Shown piece after piece: positions 26,307 through 39,499 of a stretch of 64,000 bases of DNA. The stretch is from Arctopsyche grandis (lineage: Eukaryota > Arthropoda > Insecta > Trichoptera > Hydropsychidae). The notes beneath the pieces are model-generated. The model did not search any database, had not been told where the DNA came from, and saw nothing but the letters and a program-made list of their open reading frames with translations. The stretch's first letter is position 1, and each line of letters begins with the position of its first letter. The DNA is taken from the NCBI RefSeq assembly GCF_051622035.1, contig NC_135355.1, positions 8,866,501 through 8,930,500 on the forward strand, read 5' to 3'. Made by a program: the position numbers and the translations under genes.

Positions 26307-26841
26307 TAGGGTTGCCAGATTTCTTCCAAGTCAAACCGGGACCCCCCCCCCCCCCCCCCAACCTGAAAAAATCAACAATATTAGACCACTTAGTCTATGT
26401 CTTTCATTTCCATTAAATCTCCATTAACGAGAATATTCGAGAATATAATTTAACTACCCATTTTTCCATTCCAATTTGGAGATTTTAATTTTCTTTTCAA
26501 TATATTGTTTAATGGAACAAATTGATTGAACAATTATGTGTCATTTTTTATAATATTTTTCGTATATAAATATTCAACTAGTTTTTCAATTTCTAGCTAC
26601 TCTGGTATTTTTTCCACACTCATCCAGGAAAAACGCAGAATATTTTTTTAATGTTATTGGCCATTGTTTCAAATAATCTGTCAATGTTTCATAAAATTTG
26701 CTACTTCTTCAATTTGTCCCTGAAATTGCTTAAAAGGTATGCATAATAGAAAATTTTTAAAACTGGGAATTTTGGGCGTCCCGAAAGGTTCAGTCGGAAC
26801 ACTGGGACAATCCCGATTAATCAGGACGCCTGGCAACCCTA
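26307..26841. mobile_element. hAT-like MITE
   Basis: Ends TAGGGTTGCCAG and CTGGCAACCCTA match the outer TIR of the hAT element at 6765. The inner parts ('aaaccgggac' and 'gggacaatcccgatt') are also partly complementary. No exact 8-bp TSD is visible. A C-run lies at 26342-26359. Confidence 0.6.
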
Positions 26842-26849
26842 TGTATACA

Positions 26850-29800
26850 CATATATAAACGAAAAGATCGTGTTTTTACATTTCATTAAATAATATATGC
26901 AATTTATTTTCAAATTATTTTACGTTATTCATAATAAATGTACATATTTTTATAATATACATTTTTTTTATTTTTGAAAAAAAAAAAGGTTTTATTCTTC
27001 AAAGCCTTTTCTTAATTTACTGTGGACCCCCAGCTTGCCTAATATTGAATTTTTCTAAACTTCAAATGTGGACACAATTCTTCCCATAGGTTTATGAATC
27101 TGCAAGTATACATATGTATATGAATCCCTGGAGGTCCATATGGACCATTTTAATGCTAATTTTTATAAAATTTTCATTCACAGTTGCAGTTACTGATATT
27201 TTTTCAACAATTATTCACGAAAGTAGTACACTTATTATTCATCGAAGTACAGTAAGTAGATGCAAACAATTTTCAGTACTTATTGGTTATACGGGCGTAT
27301 ATCTTTGAATGTTGAAATATCTGAAAATTAGGTACTTATTGGTTATACAGGCGCATCCGAGCATTATAAAATTATTTGGGAATTACTTTTTCGATTTTTA
27401 TCGATATTATTCGTCAATCACCTAGAAGCCGTTCATATAAATTGCTGTGTATTTTTTTTGGTTATACTCCATGCTCGGATACGCCCGTTTAACCAATAAG
27501 TACCTAATTTTCAGATATTTCAACATTCAAAGATATACGTATTATACATGAAAATCGTTGCACTCGATAGAATAAAACGAAATTGTGGTTATTAAATATT
27601 TCTCAATTGGTTGTTTCCATTAGACGAAAATACATCCACATGACATAATTATGGATTTGAGCTCCTCAAAATAGCCTTTATAATTGTGACAGTCTGGCCT
27701 AACTATGTATTTCTTACCATTTTCAAATCACTATCTGGTACAACTGAAAGGCTCAATTATACTACTCCTTCATTCACACAAAGAATTTTTTTTAATTGAC
27801 TTAAATTTATTCTGGGAATGAGCTAGCTCACATGTCCATGTTCATGGTCATCTTATTAAAAAAAAAAAGCTAAAACGCTAGGCTGACTTTTTTCATTTTT
27901 ACCAATAATTGGATTTACACGCAACTATGTACTTAAATTTCGCACATGTAAATGATGACGAATTATGTACTTCATACTATTTGCAATTTTTTTTTAAACA
28001 TAATTATTTTTTACTTACATATGTACACATGTGTGTATATTATTTGTTTTTGACGTGTCATGTATTTAATTAACATTATTATGAATTTTGATGTGTTTGT
28101 AAGTTGCTAGATCATGATCAACTAGCTGAGGAGAACCTCAGGCTAGTTTTGCAATCGTCATTTGACTTGATTTGTCTAAAATTTGCAATGTAACCTCTAA
28201 TGGGTATACTGATAATGGGTTTTTAGAGTATTTTCATATGAGAAATTTCATAATATCTGAAGGCTTTTAAAAATGTATGGATGCACATATATTCAGGACC
28301 GCCGAGAGGGGGGTGAAGCTGGGGTTAAAGTTCCAGGGCCCGAACTACTTGGGGGCCCCGTGTTGTAACGTTTGACTGATCGATATTGATATTTTATATT
28401 ATTCTACATAAAAATACATATATTTATTTAATGCTAAATGTTTATTATTTTTCGATCCACGCATTCTTTGTGTCCATGTAAAATCGTACCTGTTTGATAT
28501 ACTTTCTTATTCGATTATTTTAAAAATAGCATTAAACATATCGGTATTTTTCTGATAGACTTTTCTTAACTTAACATCGGTTATAGGAAGCGTCTTGCGT
28601 GCCACCCAAATCCATTGGCGTATGGTGTGCTAAAGGAGACATCTATGAAAAGAGTAAAAAGAAACAGCCTTTGATAAATAATAATTAATTCCTTATAAAG
28701 GACAATATCTCCAATGGGAGATATCCTCCCCAAAATGTAGCAACTATCAATCAAACAAACTAATAATGATCTTAGTTATATTTATATTAAAAAAAAAATT
28801 TTTTTTTTTTGGTTTGTTATATATTTGGGTATGAAATTATTTTTCGAAACAATTTAAACATCCATTTTATAAAATAAATGTGCATTAAAAAAAAAATTCT
28901 GTACATTACAAAAAAATTGTGTGCATTTTCTAAATGACGGATACAGATTGCATTAGAAACTTTGCTTTGATCATTGAAAAAAATATTTACTACAAAAAGC
29001 GGATGTTTGCTACTTAAATGTGTATTACAATGACCAAAATACGAACCGACAACGACCAACGCTTCTCTCTACTGGATTCCTTCGTTTTTACTCTTCGGCT
29101 TGCGACCTTCGACACCTACGACCTTGGCTTCGACTCTACGACCTGACATCATCATTCATATTCATACGTAATACGTAAACAAAAGTAAACACTTTTGACA
29201 GTTGTCAATAGCGGAACATAGCAAAGTTGCCACTTTTTGTATCTGATCTAATGCTAAAATCTATTTTTTCGAATGATCGTTTCATATTTTTTAATGGTCA
29301 CTTTATAATGCCAAAATATTTTATTCGATTCACAATATGCACAATATTCATAGATTGTTTCATGCACCGAAAATAATGCAAATTTTTAATGCACAAACAT
29401 TTTTTTTAAGATACAAAGTATTTACTAGTCTCAATGTACCGTTAAATCGTACCCATTGCTAATGATAGAAATTCGATCAAATTTAAAATGTTCTTTGTTC
29501 GTTTTATACGATTTTTTTAATCGTATATTAGACTATTCCCATCAATAATGCACTGTTTAATTATATGAATGACAGATAATGACCAGTCAATAGCCCTCAT
29601 TCGCAACGAATCCGTGATGACATTTTTTGCAGCCACTTGGACTTGTATCGAAATAAGAACCAGGTTTAATGAAACGAGATCAGTAATTTGTGTTTTTTTT
29701 GTGCAATTGTGGATTAACATTGAGCGCTTGAGTATTATGTCATTTCTAATCGAAGATACGTGTACAAAAATAACGTGTTAAATAAATTAACAAATCGTTG

Positions 29801-30400
29801 GGCGTATTTAGCTGATCGAGTAATTTACTAATGGCTCTGAAATAGACACATTTTCATTTCTAAAAGACTAATTTAATTAGTTTGGTTGAAATAGTAAGTT
29901 TACATAATTGTTTTTGATAATTTGTAGCATTTTCGAGTGCTACGATTTTTAAAATATTCATAATGGTCGAAGTCTTCTTTAAATTCAGCCGTTACAATTG
30001 TGTCCGTCTGGGATTAGATTGTGTGCAGGAATGAATTGATTATGAAGTGAATCGATATATCTGTGCGACACTGATTTAAAACGACCCTTATGGATACATC
30101 GTTGTTTGTTACATACATGTATATGTGTATAAAATATAACTATATTTGTATTTAGTATATTATTACCATCACTAATCTCGATTATGCACAGTTCCACTTT
30201 AACATGCACTTAATTACATTACAAACTGGTTGTTATCGTTTTGAGTATCAGAGAATCCTATAGCTTATTATATATTCGATGATATGTTGCTAATTACCGG
30301 TTAAATGATTGACGCGAAAATAAATGGTTATCGAGTAATATTTTTCGTACTAAACATTTTGAATACGTAACATGATTTCAGTAAGCATTTGTAAATTTTA
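26850..30400. other. Gene-free interval upstream of CaMKII
   Basis: No coding sequence supported. It contains the inverted repeat at 27296-27539 and an isolated 'caggaccgccgagagggggg' element-end-like sequence near 28293. It may be intron or promoter sequence of CaMKII. Confidence 0.4.
27296..27539. repeat. Long inverted repeat, 69-bp arms
   Basis: Arms 27296-27364 and 27471-27539 are complementary with about three mismatches, separated by 106 bp. A partial third copy ('tacttattggttatacgggc') lies just left of the left arm. Confidence 0.85.
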
Positions 30401-30409
30401 TTGTTCCAG

Positions 30410-30506
30410 ATCAGAATCTCGACGAGTCACAAAAGGAGGTTTGACGGAAGACTGTACTTTTGGATCTCAATATATTCGTGAAATCTCATATTAATAAATC
30501 ATCATC
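30410..30506 (+). other. 5' UTR part of the CaMKII coding exon
   Basis: A pyrimidine-rich tract ending 'ttgttccag' (AG at 30408-30409) is a good acceptor. The 97 bp to the ATG contain no upstream conserved frame. If used, the gene has at least one intron in its 5' UTR. Confidence 0.45.
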
Positions 30507-32048
30507 ATGACTACACCTTGCACTCGTTTTTCCGACAACTATGAACTCAAGGAGGAATTGGGGAAGGGAGCGTTCTCCGTCGTTAGAAGAAGTGTGCAGA
30601 AGTCCACCGGATTAGAGTTTGCTGCAAAAATTATCAACACCAGAAAACTCTCCCAACGCGACTTTGCAAAACTCGAAAGGGAAGCAAGAATATGCCGCAA
30701 ACTGCAACACCCAAACATAGTCCGTCTCCACGATTCCATTCAAGAAGAGCACTACCATTATTTAGTGTTCGATCTAGTCACCGGTGGGGAACTCTTTGAA
30801 GACATTGTCGCCAGAGAATTCTACTCTGAGTCTGATGCTTCGCATTGTATTCAGCAAATTTTGGAATCCGTGCATCATTGCCATCATTACGGCGTTGTTC
30901 ATCGCGATCTGAAACCTGAGAATTTACTGCTAGCGAGCAAAGCCAAGGGAGCTGCTGTAAAATTAGCTGATTTCGGTTTGGCAATCGAAGTTCAGGGTGA
31001 TCAGCAAGCCTGGTTTGGCTTTGCTGGAACTCCTGGCTATCTATCGCCAGAGGTTCTCAAGAAGGAACCGTACGGAAAGCCAGTAGATATATGGGCTTGC
31101 GGAGTAATTTTATATATTTTACTTGTCGGCTATCCTCCTTTTTGGGATGAGGAGCAACATAGATTGTACAACCAAATAAAAGCCGGCGCTTACGAGTATC
31201 CATCGCCCGAATGGGACACTGTCACTCCGGAGGCGAAAAGCCTCATCAATCAGATGCTCACCGTGAGTCCTAACAAACGAATTACTGCATCCGAGGCTCT
31301 CAAACACCCATGGATCTGCCATCGGGAGAGGGTTGCTTCAGTCATGCACCGCCAGGAGACCGTGGACTGCCTCAAGAAATTCAATGCTCGTCGTAAGTTG
31401 AAAGGCGCCATTCTCACCACCATGTTGGCCACCCGTAATTTCTCCGGCCGCTCAATGATAGCCAAGAAAGGTGATGGCTCCCAGGTGAAAGAGTCCACCG
31501 ATAGCAGCACCACTATCGAGGACGACGATGTCGACAAGGATAAAAAAGCTGGAGTCGATCGTTCGTGCACTGTTATCTCTAAAGAACACGACGATGAAAT
31601 GGCTCTGAGTAAGGCTGACTCGTTTGGCAAGAACACTCGCTCAGCAGAAGGCAACTCGGCTCAATCGGCACGACGACAGGAGATCATCAAAATCACGGAA
31701 CAACTCATAGATGCGATCAACAACGGGGATTTCGAAACATATGCTAAAATTTGTGACCCTCACATTACAGCGTTCGAGCCCGAAGCTCTGGGCAATCTGG
31801 TCGAAGGCATGGATTTCCACAAGTTCTACTTGGAGAATGTGCCCGGCAAGACCGCCAAGCCGATGAACACTACAATCTTGAATCCACACGTCCACTTGTT
31901 GGGTGAGGAAGCTGCGTGCATTGCATATGTGCGGTTGACGCAGTTCCTCGACGAGCACGGTCACCCCCACACCACTCAGACGCAGGAGACGCGCGTATGG
32001 CATAAACGTCAGGCCAAGTGGACCTCGGTCCATTTTCACCGCTCCTAA
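30507..32048 (+). CDS. CaMKII: CaMKII, intronless coding region
   Basis: An uninterrupted 513-residue frame, full length for an insect calcium/calmodulin-dependent kinase II. It phosphorylates Ser/Thr targets after calcium/calmodulin binding and acts in synapse and muscle as a dodecamer. Kinase domain about 12-270: GKGAFSVV loop, AAKI lysine near 43, HRDLKPEN catalytic loop, [12 protein letters not shown]. The regulatory helix follows with the autophosphorylation Thr in RQETVDCL (about 285) and a calmodulin-binding [16 protein letters not shown] variable linker (about 310-380) precedes the association domain, from [17 protein letters not shown] to the terminal VHFHRS. No residue known to be essential is missing. 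The oddity is the absence of introns, since CaMKII genes in animals normally have many. It looks like a retrocopy that stayed intact, or the sole gene after intron loss. The codons are more GC-rich than the surroundings. Confidence 0.95.
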   Translation: MTTPCTRFSDNYELKEELGKGAFSVVRRSVQKSTGLEFAAKIINTRKLSQRDFAKLEREARICRKLQHPNIVRLHDSIQEEHYHYLVFDLVTGGELFEDIVAREFYSESDASHCIQQILESVHHCHHYGVVHRDLKPENLLLASKAKGAAVKLADFGLAIEVQGDQQAWFGFAGTPGYLSPEVLKKEPYGKPVDIWACGVILYILLVGYPPFWDEEQHRLYNQIKAGAYEYPSPEWDTVTPEAKSLINQMLTVSPNKRITASEALKHPWICHRERVASVMHRQETVDCLKKFNARRKLKGAILTTMLATRNFSGRSMIAKKGDGSQVKESTDSSTTIEDDDVDKDKKAGVDRSCTVISKEHDDEMALSKADSFGKNTRSAEGNSAQSARRQEIIKITEQLIDAINNGDFETYAKICDPHITAFEPEALGNLVEGMDFHKFYLENVPGKTAKPMNTTILNPHVHLLGEEAACIAYVRLTQFLDEHGHPHTTQTQETRVWHKRQAKWTSVHFHRS

Positions 32049-32426
32049 TTCCCCCTCCTCTCACCTCCTATTGGACCGTTAGACTATCTTATTTATTCAC
32101 CATGATACGGACAGGTTTCCATATTAGTCGACACACACCCACATATATTGTGTAGAATTGTGGATAAATTTAGAGAATGTCTGGTGTGAAATCATATCAA
32201 ACCGATAGTCAGTGTCGAAAGCCTTCATTTGGAAACTCAGCTGAATACATTGCATCCTGTATGGTGAAAACTGATCCTGATACTTTTTATGATTATATTT
32301 ATTAAAATCAATATATTTCGCACTCAAATCAAATGCACCTTTGGCTTTAGCGTGCTCAAACTCCTTTTTTGTAATACAGCAGCTGACAGCTCTGTCGCTG
32401 TGTTCCATGATCTTTGACTAATTTAT

Positions 32427-32684
<258 letters not shown>

Positions 32685-34142
32685 TATTTTTAATGTAATA
32701 CAGATCTCTATCTAATATTTATTCGATGATGGTAGAAACCTACAGCCATGACTTAGGTTTAATTAAAATTCATTATTTATTTGTTTAAAAACTATCATCA
32801 CCTCATACAGAACTGATTGACAATTAGAAATTTTTTAGGTCGCCTTTATACTCTTATGATTTAAGCATTAGTAATTTATTACCGCTTATATTTTGTACAG
32901 TTACTTTTTTTGAGATTTTCGTTTTCATGTTTTCTTTTATTATTTCGATTTTTGTAGTTTTAATTATTCGGGCTTTTCATCCGTCGCTAATATTTATATA
33001 ACATGAAGTGCTTTATTGGTATTGTGTATAAAGTCAGTTTTTACAGAATCCAGTACTGAATATTATACAATTTTACATAATCTAAAAAAAAATGCATTCT
33101 GAAGTTTTTGAATATCATTTTCAGAGTTTATACATTATATTGGAATAGTAGATTTGTCACTTTGCCTTTTGCAGGTGTATGCTTTTTGCAGTTAAGATGA
33201 TCTGATTTTTATACTATACATACATATTTATATAGTTGTTCTGATGCTTCATAGTTTATATTGACATATTATTGTGAGGTTTTTTTCTTGTTTGTTTTCT
33301 TGTGTGGTTAATAGTGATGATGTTGAAATTTTTCCCCCCTCGTTTTATGAATAATCGAAGTTACGGTCAACGAATGCCGAGCAAGTTTGGCTCACATGAC
33401 CTGGAGGTACAACTATCAAGCTCAATATAGGACACAACTGAAACCATTTTATTATTTATTTATTTGCAGTGGCGCTTCAGTTGTCACTTTTTTCTAGATA
33501 GAAATACTTTAAGCACATTCTTTATTAAAAAAAAAAAAAAAACAATTTGTCTCTCTTTACATGTTATCTATAAATGTTTTTTGTCGTGCTTAAATTGTAC
33601 ACAAGGTGTTCTTAATCATGTTTTACTCTGTGGATTGTTATTAAATAAATAGCTCTTAAGGATTATTATTATATATTATTAACAAGTGATAATATGCAGT
33701 TATTGGCACTACGCACGTATACACACTACCAAGTGTCAACTTCGAGGAGGCATCTCCTCTAATCTGGATATATGTATTCTGCTTTGGACCTTGGCGTGTT
33801 TGTACTTCGATATCACCCTGCCTGTTGGGGATTTTTCAAGTTTATTTGGGAATATTACGACACGCATTCAACAGTATTCTAAGTCTAATTAATGATTTAC
33901 TTGCCAAAAGAATCAAATAATCTATTTTAAAAGTATTATTATATTGAACTGTTATTTGTATATGTTATTTGTGCCATGCAGATTTAGTGCCAATAGCTGT
34001 ATGGGTTGTCTTAAAAAAAAAAAAAACTGTCTAGTCTTTATTATTATGGCTATGTGAAGTGGATTTAGAGTTTAAGTATTAATCCTTTTTTTGTATTTTT
34101 CAGATCTTTACCTAATATTAATATATATAATATTTATAAAAA

Positions 34143-34172
34143 ATGATGATAATGATGATGATGATGATGATG
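34143..34172. repeat. (GAT)n microsatellite
   Basis: Short run of gat triplets. Confidence 0.85.
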
Positions 34173-35777
34173 TGCTGGTGACTGCAGGGTTTAAGAGTTG
34201 TAGCTCTAGTGTGAGTGCGGTAACATCCGCGTGCCGGGAATCTCGGCAAGTCATCAAACGTTTGCTTTTTATTATCATATATGTAAAACCAAAAAATTGT
34301 TTATTGAGTCCTCGCCCTTAGGCCTAAATTTTTGGTCCGCAACTCAAAATCTTTTCAAATCGACACACTCGACTTTGTGTGAAAAATGGTTTTTTGAATA
34401 TAAAAAAAGTGTAATTTGTTTATATTATTAAGGTTTTATTGTAGGTTGATATGTACGCATTTTTGCAAACCAATTTTGGCGCATTTTTTTGAGTCTGAAC
34501 CTATACATGTGTTTTAATTGCAATATATTGTTAGTATTTATGACAATTTTTATTTATTTATATTATGATATACATTTTGTTGATACTTATATTGATTTTT
34601 TTTTTTAATCTTTGACATATATCAGTCCATCACTTTTGTGACGACTTTAATTAGTGTATAAGATCACGCCAGATGTATAGTCTTCTTTTTTGGTAGATAT
34701 CTCTTAAAATCCATTGTCAGCATTTCTCTACTTCCGAATATAATATGTAATGAAATTATCTGTAATAAATTCTTTTGGTCTAACAAGTGACTTTTTAATA
34801 CGAATTATACAATTCACCTTCACACACCGGCTTTCGTACTGCACTAATTTTAATTTGCAGCACTTACATGCGATTGGCAAGGGCGTTTAGGTCACATTGC
34901 ACTGCATACGACCTCTATCGGGACCTACGCTTGAATTGTTGAACCCTGGCCAAACTGTTATACGTTTACTACGACTCTCATAATGTTCTTGTCTTGACTT
35001 TACACTTGTATGTATGTTCGATTACATTCAAACCTACCTCGAAACCGAGTCTCCTGCAACTTTTTCATTTCTATGCATGTGGATTTCTCCTGTAACCCTA
35101 TTTTTCATGTATTTGTAAACTAAGCTATAACGTACGTATAAGTAAGTAGCACCCTTAGCTTTGTCAATACCCACTTTTATAAATTAAAACTAATTAAAAA
35201 ATAAACAACATTCAATGAAAATGCACCACTTTTATTTTTAGAATTTGTTTTTATTAAACATTACATATAACCACTCATTGTACATAAGTTACATGCATAT
35301 GTACATAAATTATAAAATTGAGTCATGTTAAAATGCAGCCACGCATAAGCATTAACTTTGAATTAATTTCAAAGATATATATATATATACATATGTACGT
35401 ACATATATATTTCGATTATTTATCGATACATTAAAATAATATGAATTATATAAAACAATAATTCAGAATTAGGTGGCTTAACACGTTCAATCCGGCGTGT
35501 ACCACCGGTGGCCACGCGGATAGTACTATAGCAGGCTATAATTTTACGGTTCCACTTCATTGAGCACCCCAACACTAAAATTCCTATAAAATTATAAAGA
35601 TTTAGGGACAACTAAGATTGTACGCCGTCACGCGTAATTGGGTGCCGATACGCGTGACAGTGCCGCCACATGGGCAAATGTATGAAATCATGCGCCGGGC
35701 TGAATGTGTTGATTCATTTTCGTTTCAATGAATGTCTCAGGTACAAAAAGGTAAATTTACAATTCTTAAGTTATAAT

Positions 35778-37194
35778 CAGGGCTGTGTAGTCAGAGTCGT
35801 AGCATTTCAAGCGGAGCCAGAGTTGTAAAAAATCAATTGAATCCTGACTCCTTTTTATTATTTTCTTTAATATGTATTACGGAATGTGTCAATTAGAGTC
35901 CAATTTTATTGCAGTAAATGCGATAATAAATTGAAATTAAATAATTTCCTTATAAAAATCATGAATTTAAATTACATTATTTATTTATTTATTACAGTTA
36001 AGGTAGTGACATTACAGATATACTGCAGGGCGTCAATATTATAAATAAAATCGTTAAATTGCACTATTTTGATGTGTTGTGGCCGAAACTGATTGTTTCC
36101 TTCGTCTCATCCTTTTTTTTATGAATGTTCTTACTTTTTATTTATACCTATTTCATTACCAATAATTCAGGCTTCATGTGAATTTTTAGTGATTTTTTTA
36201 ATTACTTAAATTTTTTATGGGTACGATTTAATGTTGCATTAAAAAAAAAACTGCTCCTTAGAACGAATTATTTGCGCATTAAATTAATATATTTCTGTTA
36301 AGTAAAAAATATTACATTGAGCAATATTTTATTTGTAGTATGAAATAAAAAAAATTGTTTTGATCATTTAACAATCAAAATGTACAGCTAAAGGTAAAAT
36401 TGAAAAATTCACATGATTTCAACTACAACAAATTAGCAGTTTAATCCACCAATTCTTAGCTCGCGAGTTACTTAGATAAAATACCTATTATATGGAGTGG
36501 GCCAAATTAGACGGTTGCCGATCCTATACGTGAGATATTTAATGCTCAGCGTTAATGCGCATTTCATCCGTTTTAAGTTATTTTATATTTGACGTTCCCT
36601 TAATACGACGAAAGTTTTCCACTAGGTCTATCTATGAAAATAATTTTTTTTTCTGTTGTGAAAGTGACTTATCAAATGTCTGCATTTGATATTAAAATGC
36701 TGACCTAATTAAAACAAGGATTTGTAATTTTTCAAATGATTAATATAAGTATATTTTCTATTTTTATTTATTAGAGATTTTATATTTTTAAGTGTAGAAA
36801 TATTTTACTGAAGAAATATAAGACTTTTTGTGTGTTCTTTTGTTTTATAATCTAATTATACTTTTTTTCTATTACCGTTTTTTTTTTTTTATATAATATA
36901 TCAGAAATTATTTTTAAATTGTACATATATTTTTTTAAATGATATAATATTTTCTTTAATTCACACAAATTTTATGAAATGCTTTCAATAACTACTATGT
37001 ATTTGTTTTATAAAATGTGCATTTAAATTGTCTCAATTTTTAAATTTTGAAAATCACTATTATTTTTATTACTAACAATTTTACACGTTGGCGAGAAAAG
37101 TCGATATTACTAAAATCGTTCAAGTCGGAGTCGAAGCATAAGGTAAAAGTCTAGAGTCGGAGTTGGCAAATTTTGAAGCGACTCCACAGCACTG
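35778..37194. mobile_element. hAT-like element, 1.4 kb, non-autonomous
   Basis: Ends CAGGGCTGTGTAGTCAGAGT and CGACTCCACAGCACTG are complementary apart from a few bases. They are flanked by GTTATAAT (35770-35777) and GTTATAAA (37195-37202), an 8-bp TSD with one change. 'gagtcggag' type subterminal repeats are present at both ends. The AT-rich interior shows no transposase. Confidence 0.75.
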
Positions 37195-37249
37195 GTTATA
37201 AAACACTGTCGAGTGTTAAACACCTTATGAGTTTTTAAATGAAATCGTT

Positions 37250-38684
37250 TTAATCTACATTTGCTGCTGCAACTGCTTGACTGGTTTTCTCAACCTCGCT
37301 CGACGATTCCATTTGAGATATTTTTAAATTGATAGTCGTTGGTTTTTGCACGTACGATCTACAGATTAAGTTTTGGTGCAATTTGCGGTGTTTCGACAGC
37401 GAACTTGGATCTGAATATTTCTTTTTACAGATATTGCATTGGAATGGTCTTTCGCCGGAATGTTTCATGGTATGGTTTCGGAGATCGTTTAGTCTAATGA
37501 ATCTGAAATTTGATAAATTACAGTAGAATGTTACTCAGCATTCGAGTATGGTGGGTATGGAATGTTTTTACCTTTTTGAGCAATACGAACAAGAAAACTT
37601 TTTATCGGTGGTGTGAATTTTGGTATGCCTAGATAGAGTTGAATTTTCTGAGAAACATTTTCCACAATGCAGGCATTGGTAATGTCGTTCACTTGTATGT
37701 ATTCTATTATGTGACTGGGAGGAAAATGTACAGATCAACTTATATCCTCATTATATAAAATTAAATTTAGATAACTATAATAATTACTAGTAAATGGTGA
37801 TGAACTCTGAATGTTTTACCGCAGATGGCACAAACAAATGGCTTCTCGCCTGGAATGTATAAAGCATAATTTGTACATGCGATATGAAATATTTATTTTT
37901 ATATTAATTCATAAAAATAAACCAGTATGGGTTCTAATGTGGACGACAAGTTGAGAGTTCTTGTTGAATATTTTTCCACACGTTTCACATTGATGAATCG
38001 GTTTATTTTTCTTCAGTATGTTTTTAACATTTTTTGTATCCTTATTCGTCAAACTTTGTATGGGTTTTGAATTAATCTAAAAAATTTCAAAGTTACATAA
38101 TTGAAACATTTAAAGACTTCCTTACAATTTTAGGTAATGCTTGTACTGATTCAATCAATGAAATTTTTATATCATTAATATGTGAAGATTTTCCCCATAC
38201 ATTAAAGTGGTCAACATGTTTGTTATCACAAGAGGTATATTCGAGATCTGTAGAAATACATTTAACATTGATTAAAGTGTATTTATGTGCACACATATAT
38301 TAAACTTTAGCTGACAAGAATAATGGTGTAACCTTTAATGAAAGAATTGTGGATCTCAAATATCGTTTCCTTGGAATACGTATTATTCAGTTGAATTCTT
38401 AGAGCGTTGTCAGAATTTTCACATTGTTTTCTGAATTCAAAAGCAGTTTCCAATTTTTCGCTGCAAACGGAACATATAAATTGTGGCATACTGTCGTTTT
38501 CAAAAACCTGTAATAAAAATAAAAGTGTCACATCCATTTAAAAAGCATCGTTTGAATTATATGTACATACGTGTATTTTAGCACACGACATGATTTTGAC
38601 GTGCAATAATGGTTCTGAAGAGAAAATCGGTATCAGAATAGCGTCTGTATTTTCTGATAGACATATCCGACAACATACCCCCAT
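37250..38684 (-). CDS. ZAD-C2H2 zinc-finger protein
   Basis: Seven exons on the minus strand: 38684-38571, 38507-38333, 38247-38126, 38076-37923, 37849-37788, 37714-37572, 37502-37250. The sum is 1023 nt, 340 aa. All introns are GT-AG and 48-85 bp. Residues 1-80 form a ZAD domain: CRIC at 5-8, and CSVC at 50-53, the paired Cys of this arthropod dimerisation module. A linker follows, then five C2H2 fingers (about residues 160-300) opening with QCETCGKIF, VCAICGKTF, QCLHCGKCF, SCSYCSKRF and QCNICKKKY. Linkers include THTGEKPF and KHSGERPF. The tail is Ser/Glu-rich, ending AAANVD. Such proteins are nuclear DNA-binding factors. The specific orthologue is not recognised. The exon at 37849-37788 is short, and its donor (CTA then GTAATT) is set by the finger frame: an earlier GT would break it. 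Confidence 0.88.
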
Positions 38685-38771
38685 TTTAAATCACTAAACA
38701 CAAATGCAGTTATAACCTCAAATACAAATGTCATTGACCACATTTTGAGGAGAAGTGCATGGTCAAATTTT

Positions 38772-38985
38772 GGTTCGGTGATTACTAGTCAAATGTGAAC
38801 CGGTCGCTCTAGATCGGTCACACGTGGTCACCTGTCACACTAAAACTGGTCACACCCTAAAATCGGTCACGAGAAAACTGATTGAGCGATTTTAGGGTGT
38901 GACCAGTTTTAGTGTGATGGGTGATCACGTGTAACCGATCTAGAGCGACCGGTTGTCCTGTGACTGGTTTACATATGACTAGTAG
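38772..38985. mobile_element. Palindromic foldback element
   Basis: Left arm 38784-38865 and right arm 38887-38982 pair over about 80 bases with one ten-base insertion. The arms contain 'ccggtcgctctagatcggt' and 'aaaactggtcacaccctaaa'. Member of the family at 24.6 and 43.3 kb. Confidence 0.8.
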
Positions 38986-39499
38986 TCCGTTTACTCAAAT
39001 TTTGCTGTTATTTACAATCAATGGTGGCTTGTTGAAAATGCTTTTGGGGTTACTGTATGTCTATGGCTTTTTCGTACAAAGACCGGTTTGGTTGGGGTGC
39101 TGCAGTACTGCTGGTCTTAAAATTCTCTTGAATAATTTTTCCAAATTAGATTTTCCAATTTAAAATTACACAGTTTAAGGCTGAACTGGTTTTTTTTTTC
39201 TTTCGTCGAAATAAAATTAATAATCACACATTATCCGATAAATTTTACCTCTGAAATGATTTAATTACTTGATTTATTTCGACGAGAGAAACAATTGAAG
39301 AATAAAAAAATCCGTTTGATGTGACCGACAACACACCGGGTTAGCAAAAATCGTTGGATCACTAATACTAATACATGATATATTCTCAGTAGCTGTGCTT
39401 TACGGGGAAGTAAAAATAATAATTCTTTGATTTTTTTTCGATCTTAGTGCGTATCTTCGTAAGTCAAAACATCTTAAGTCGAGGATTACCTGTATGTGA

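Noticed and set aside
26307-26841. Same hAT subfamily as the 6765 element
   Set aside because: Only the outermost 12 bases match and the interior differs. No exact TSD was seen, so the two are kept separate.
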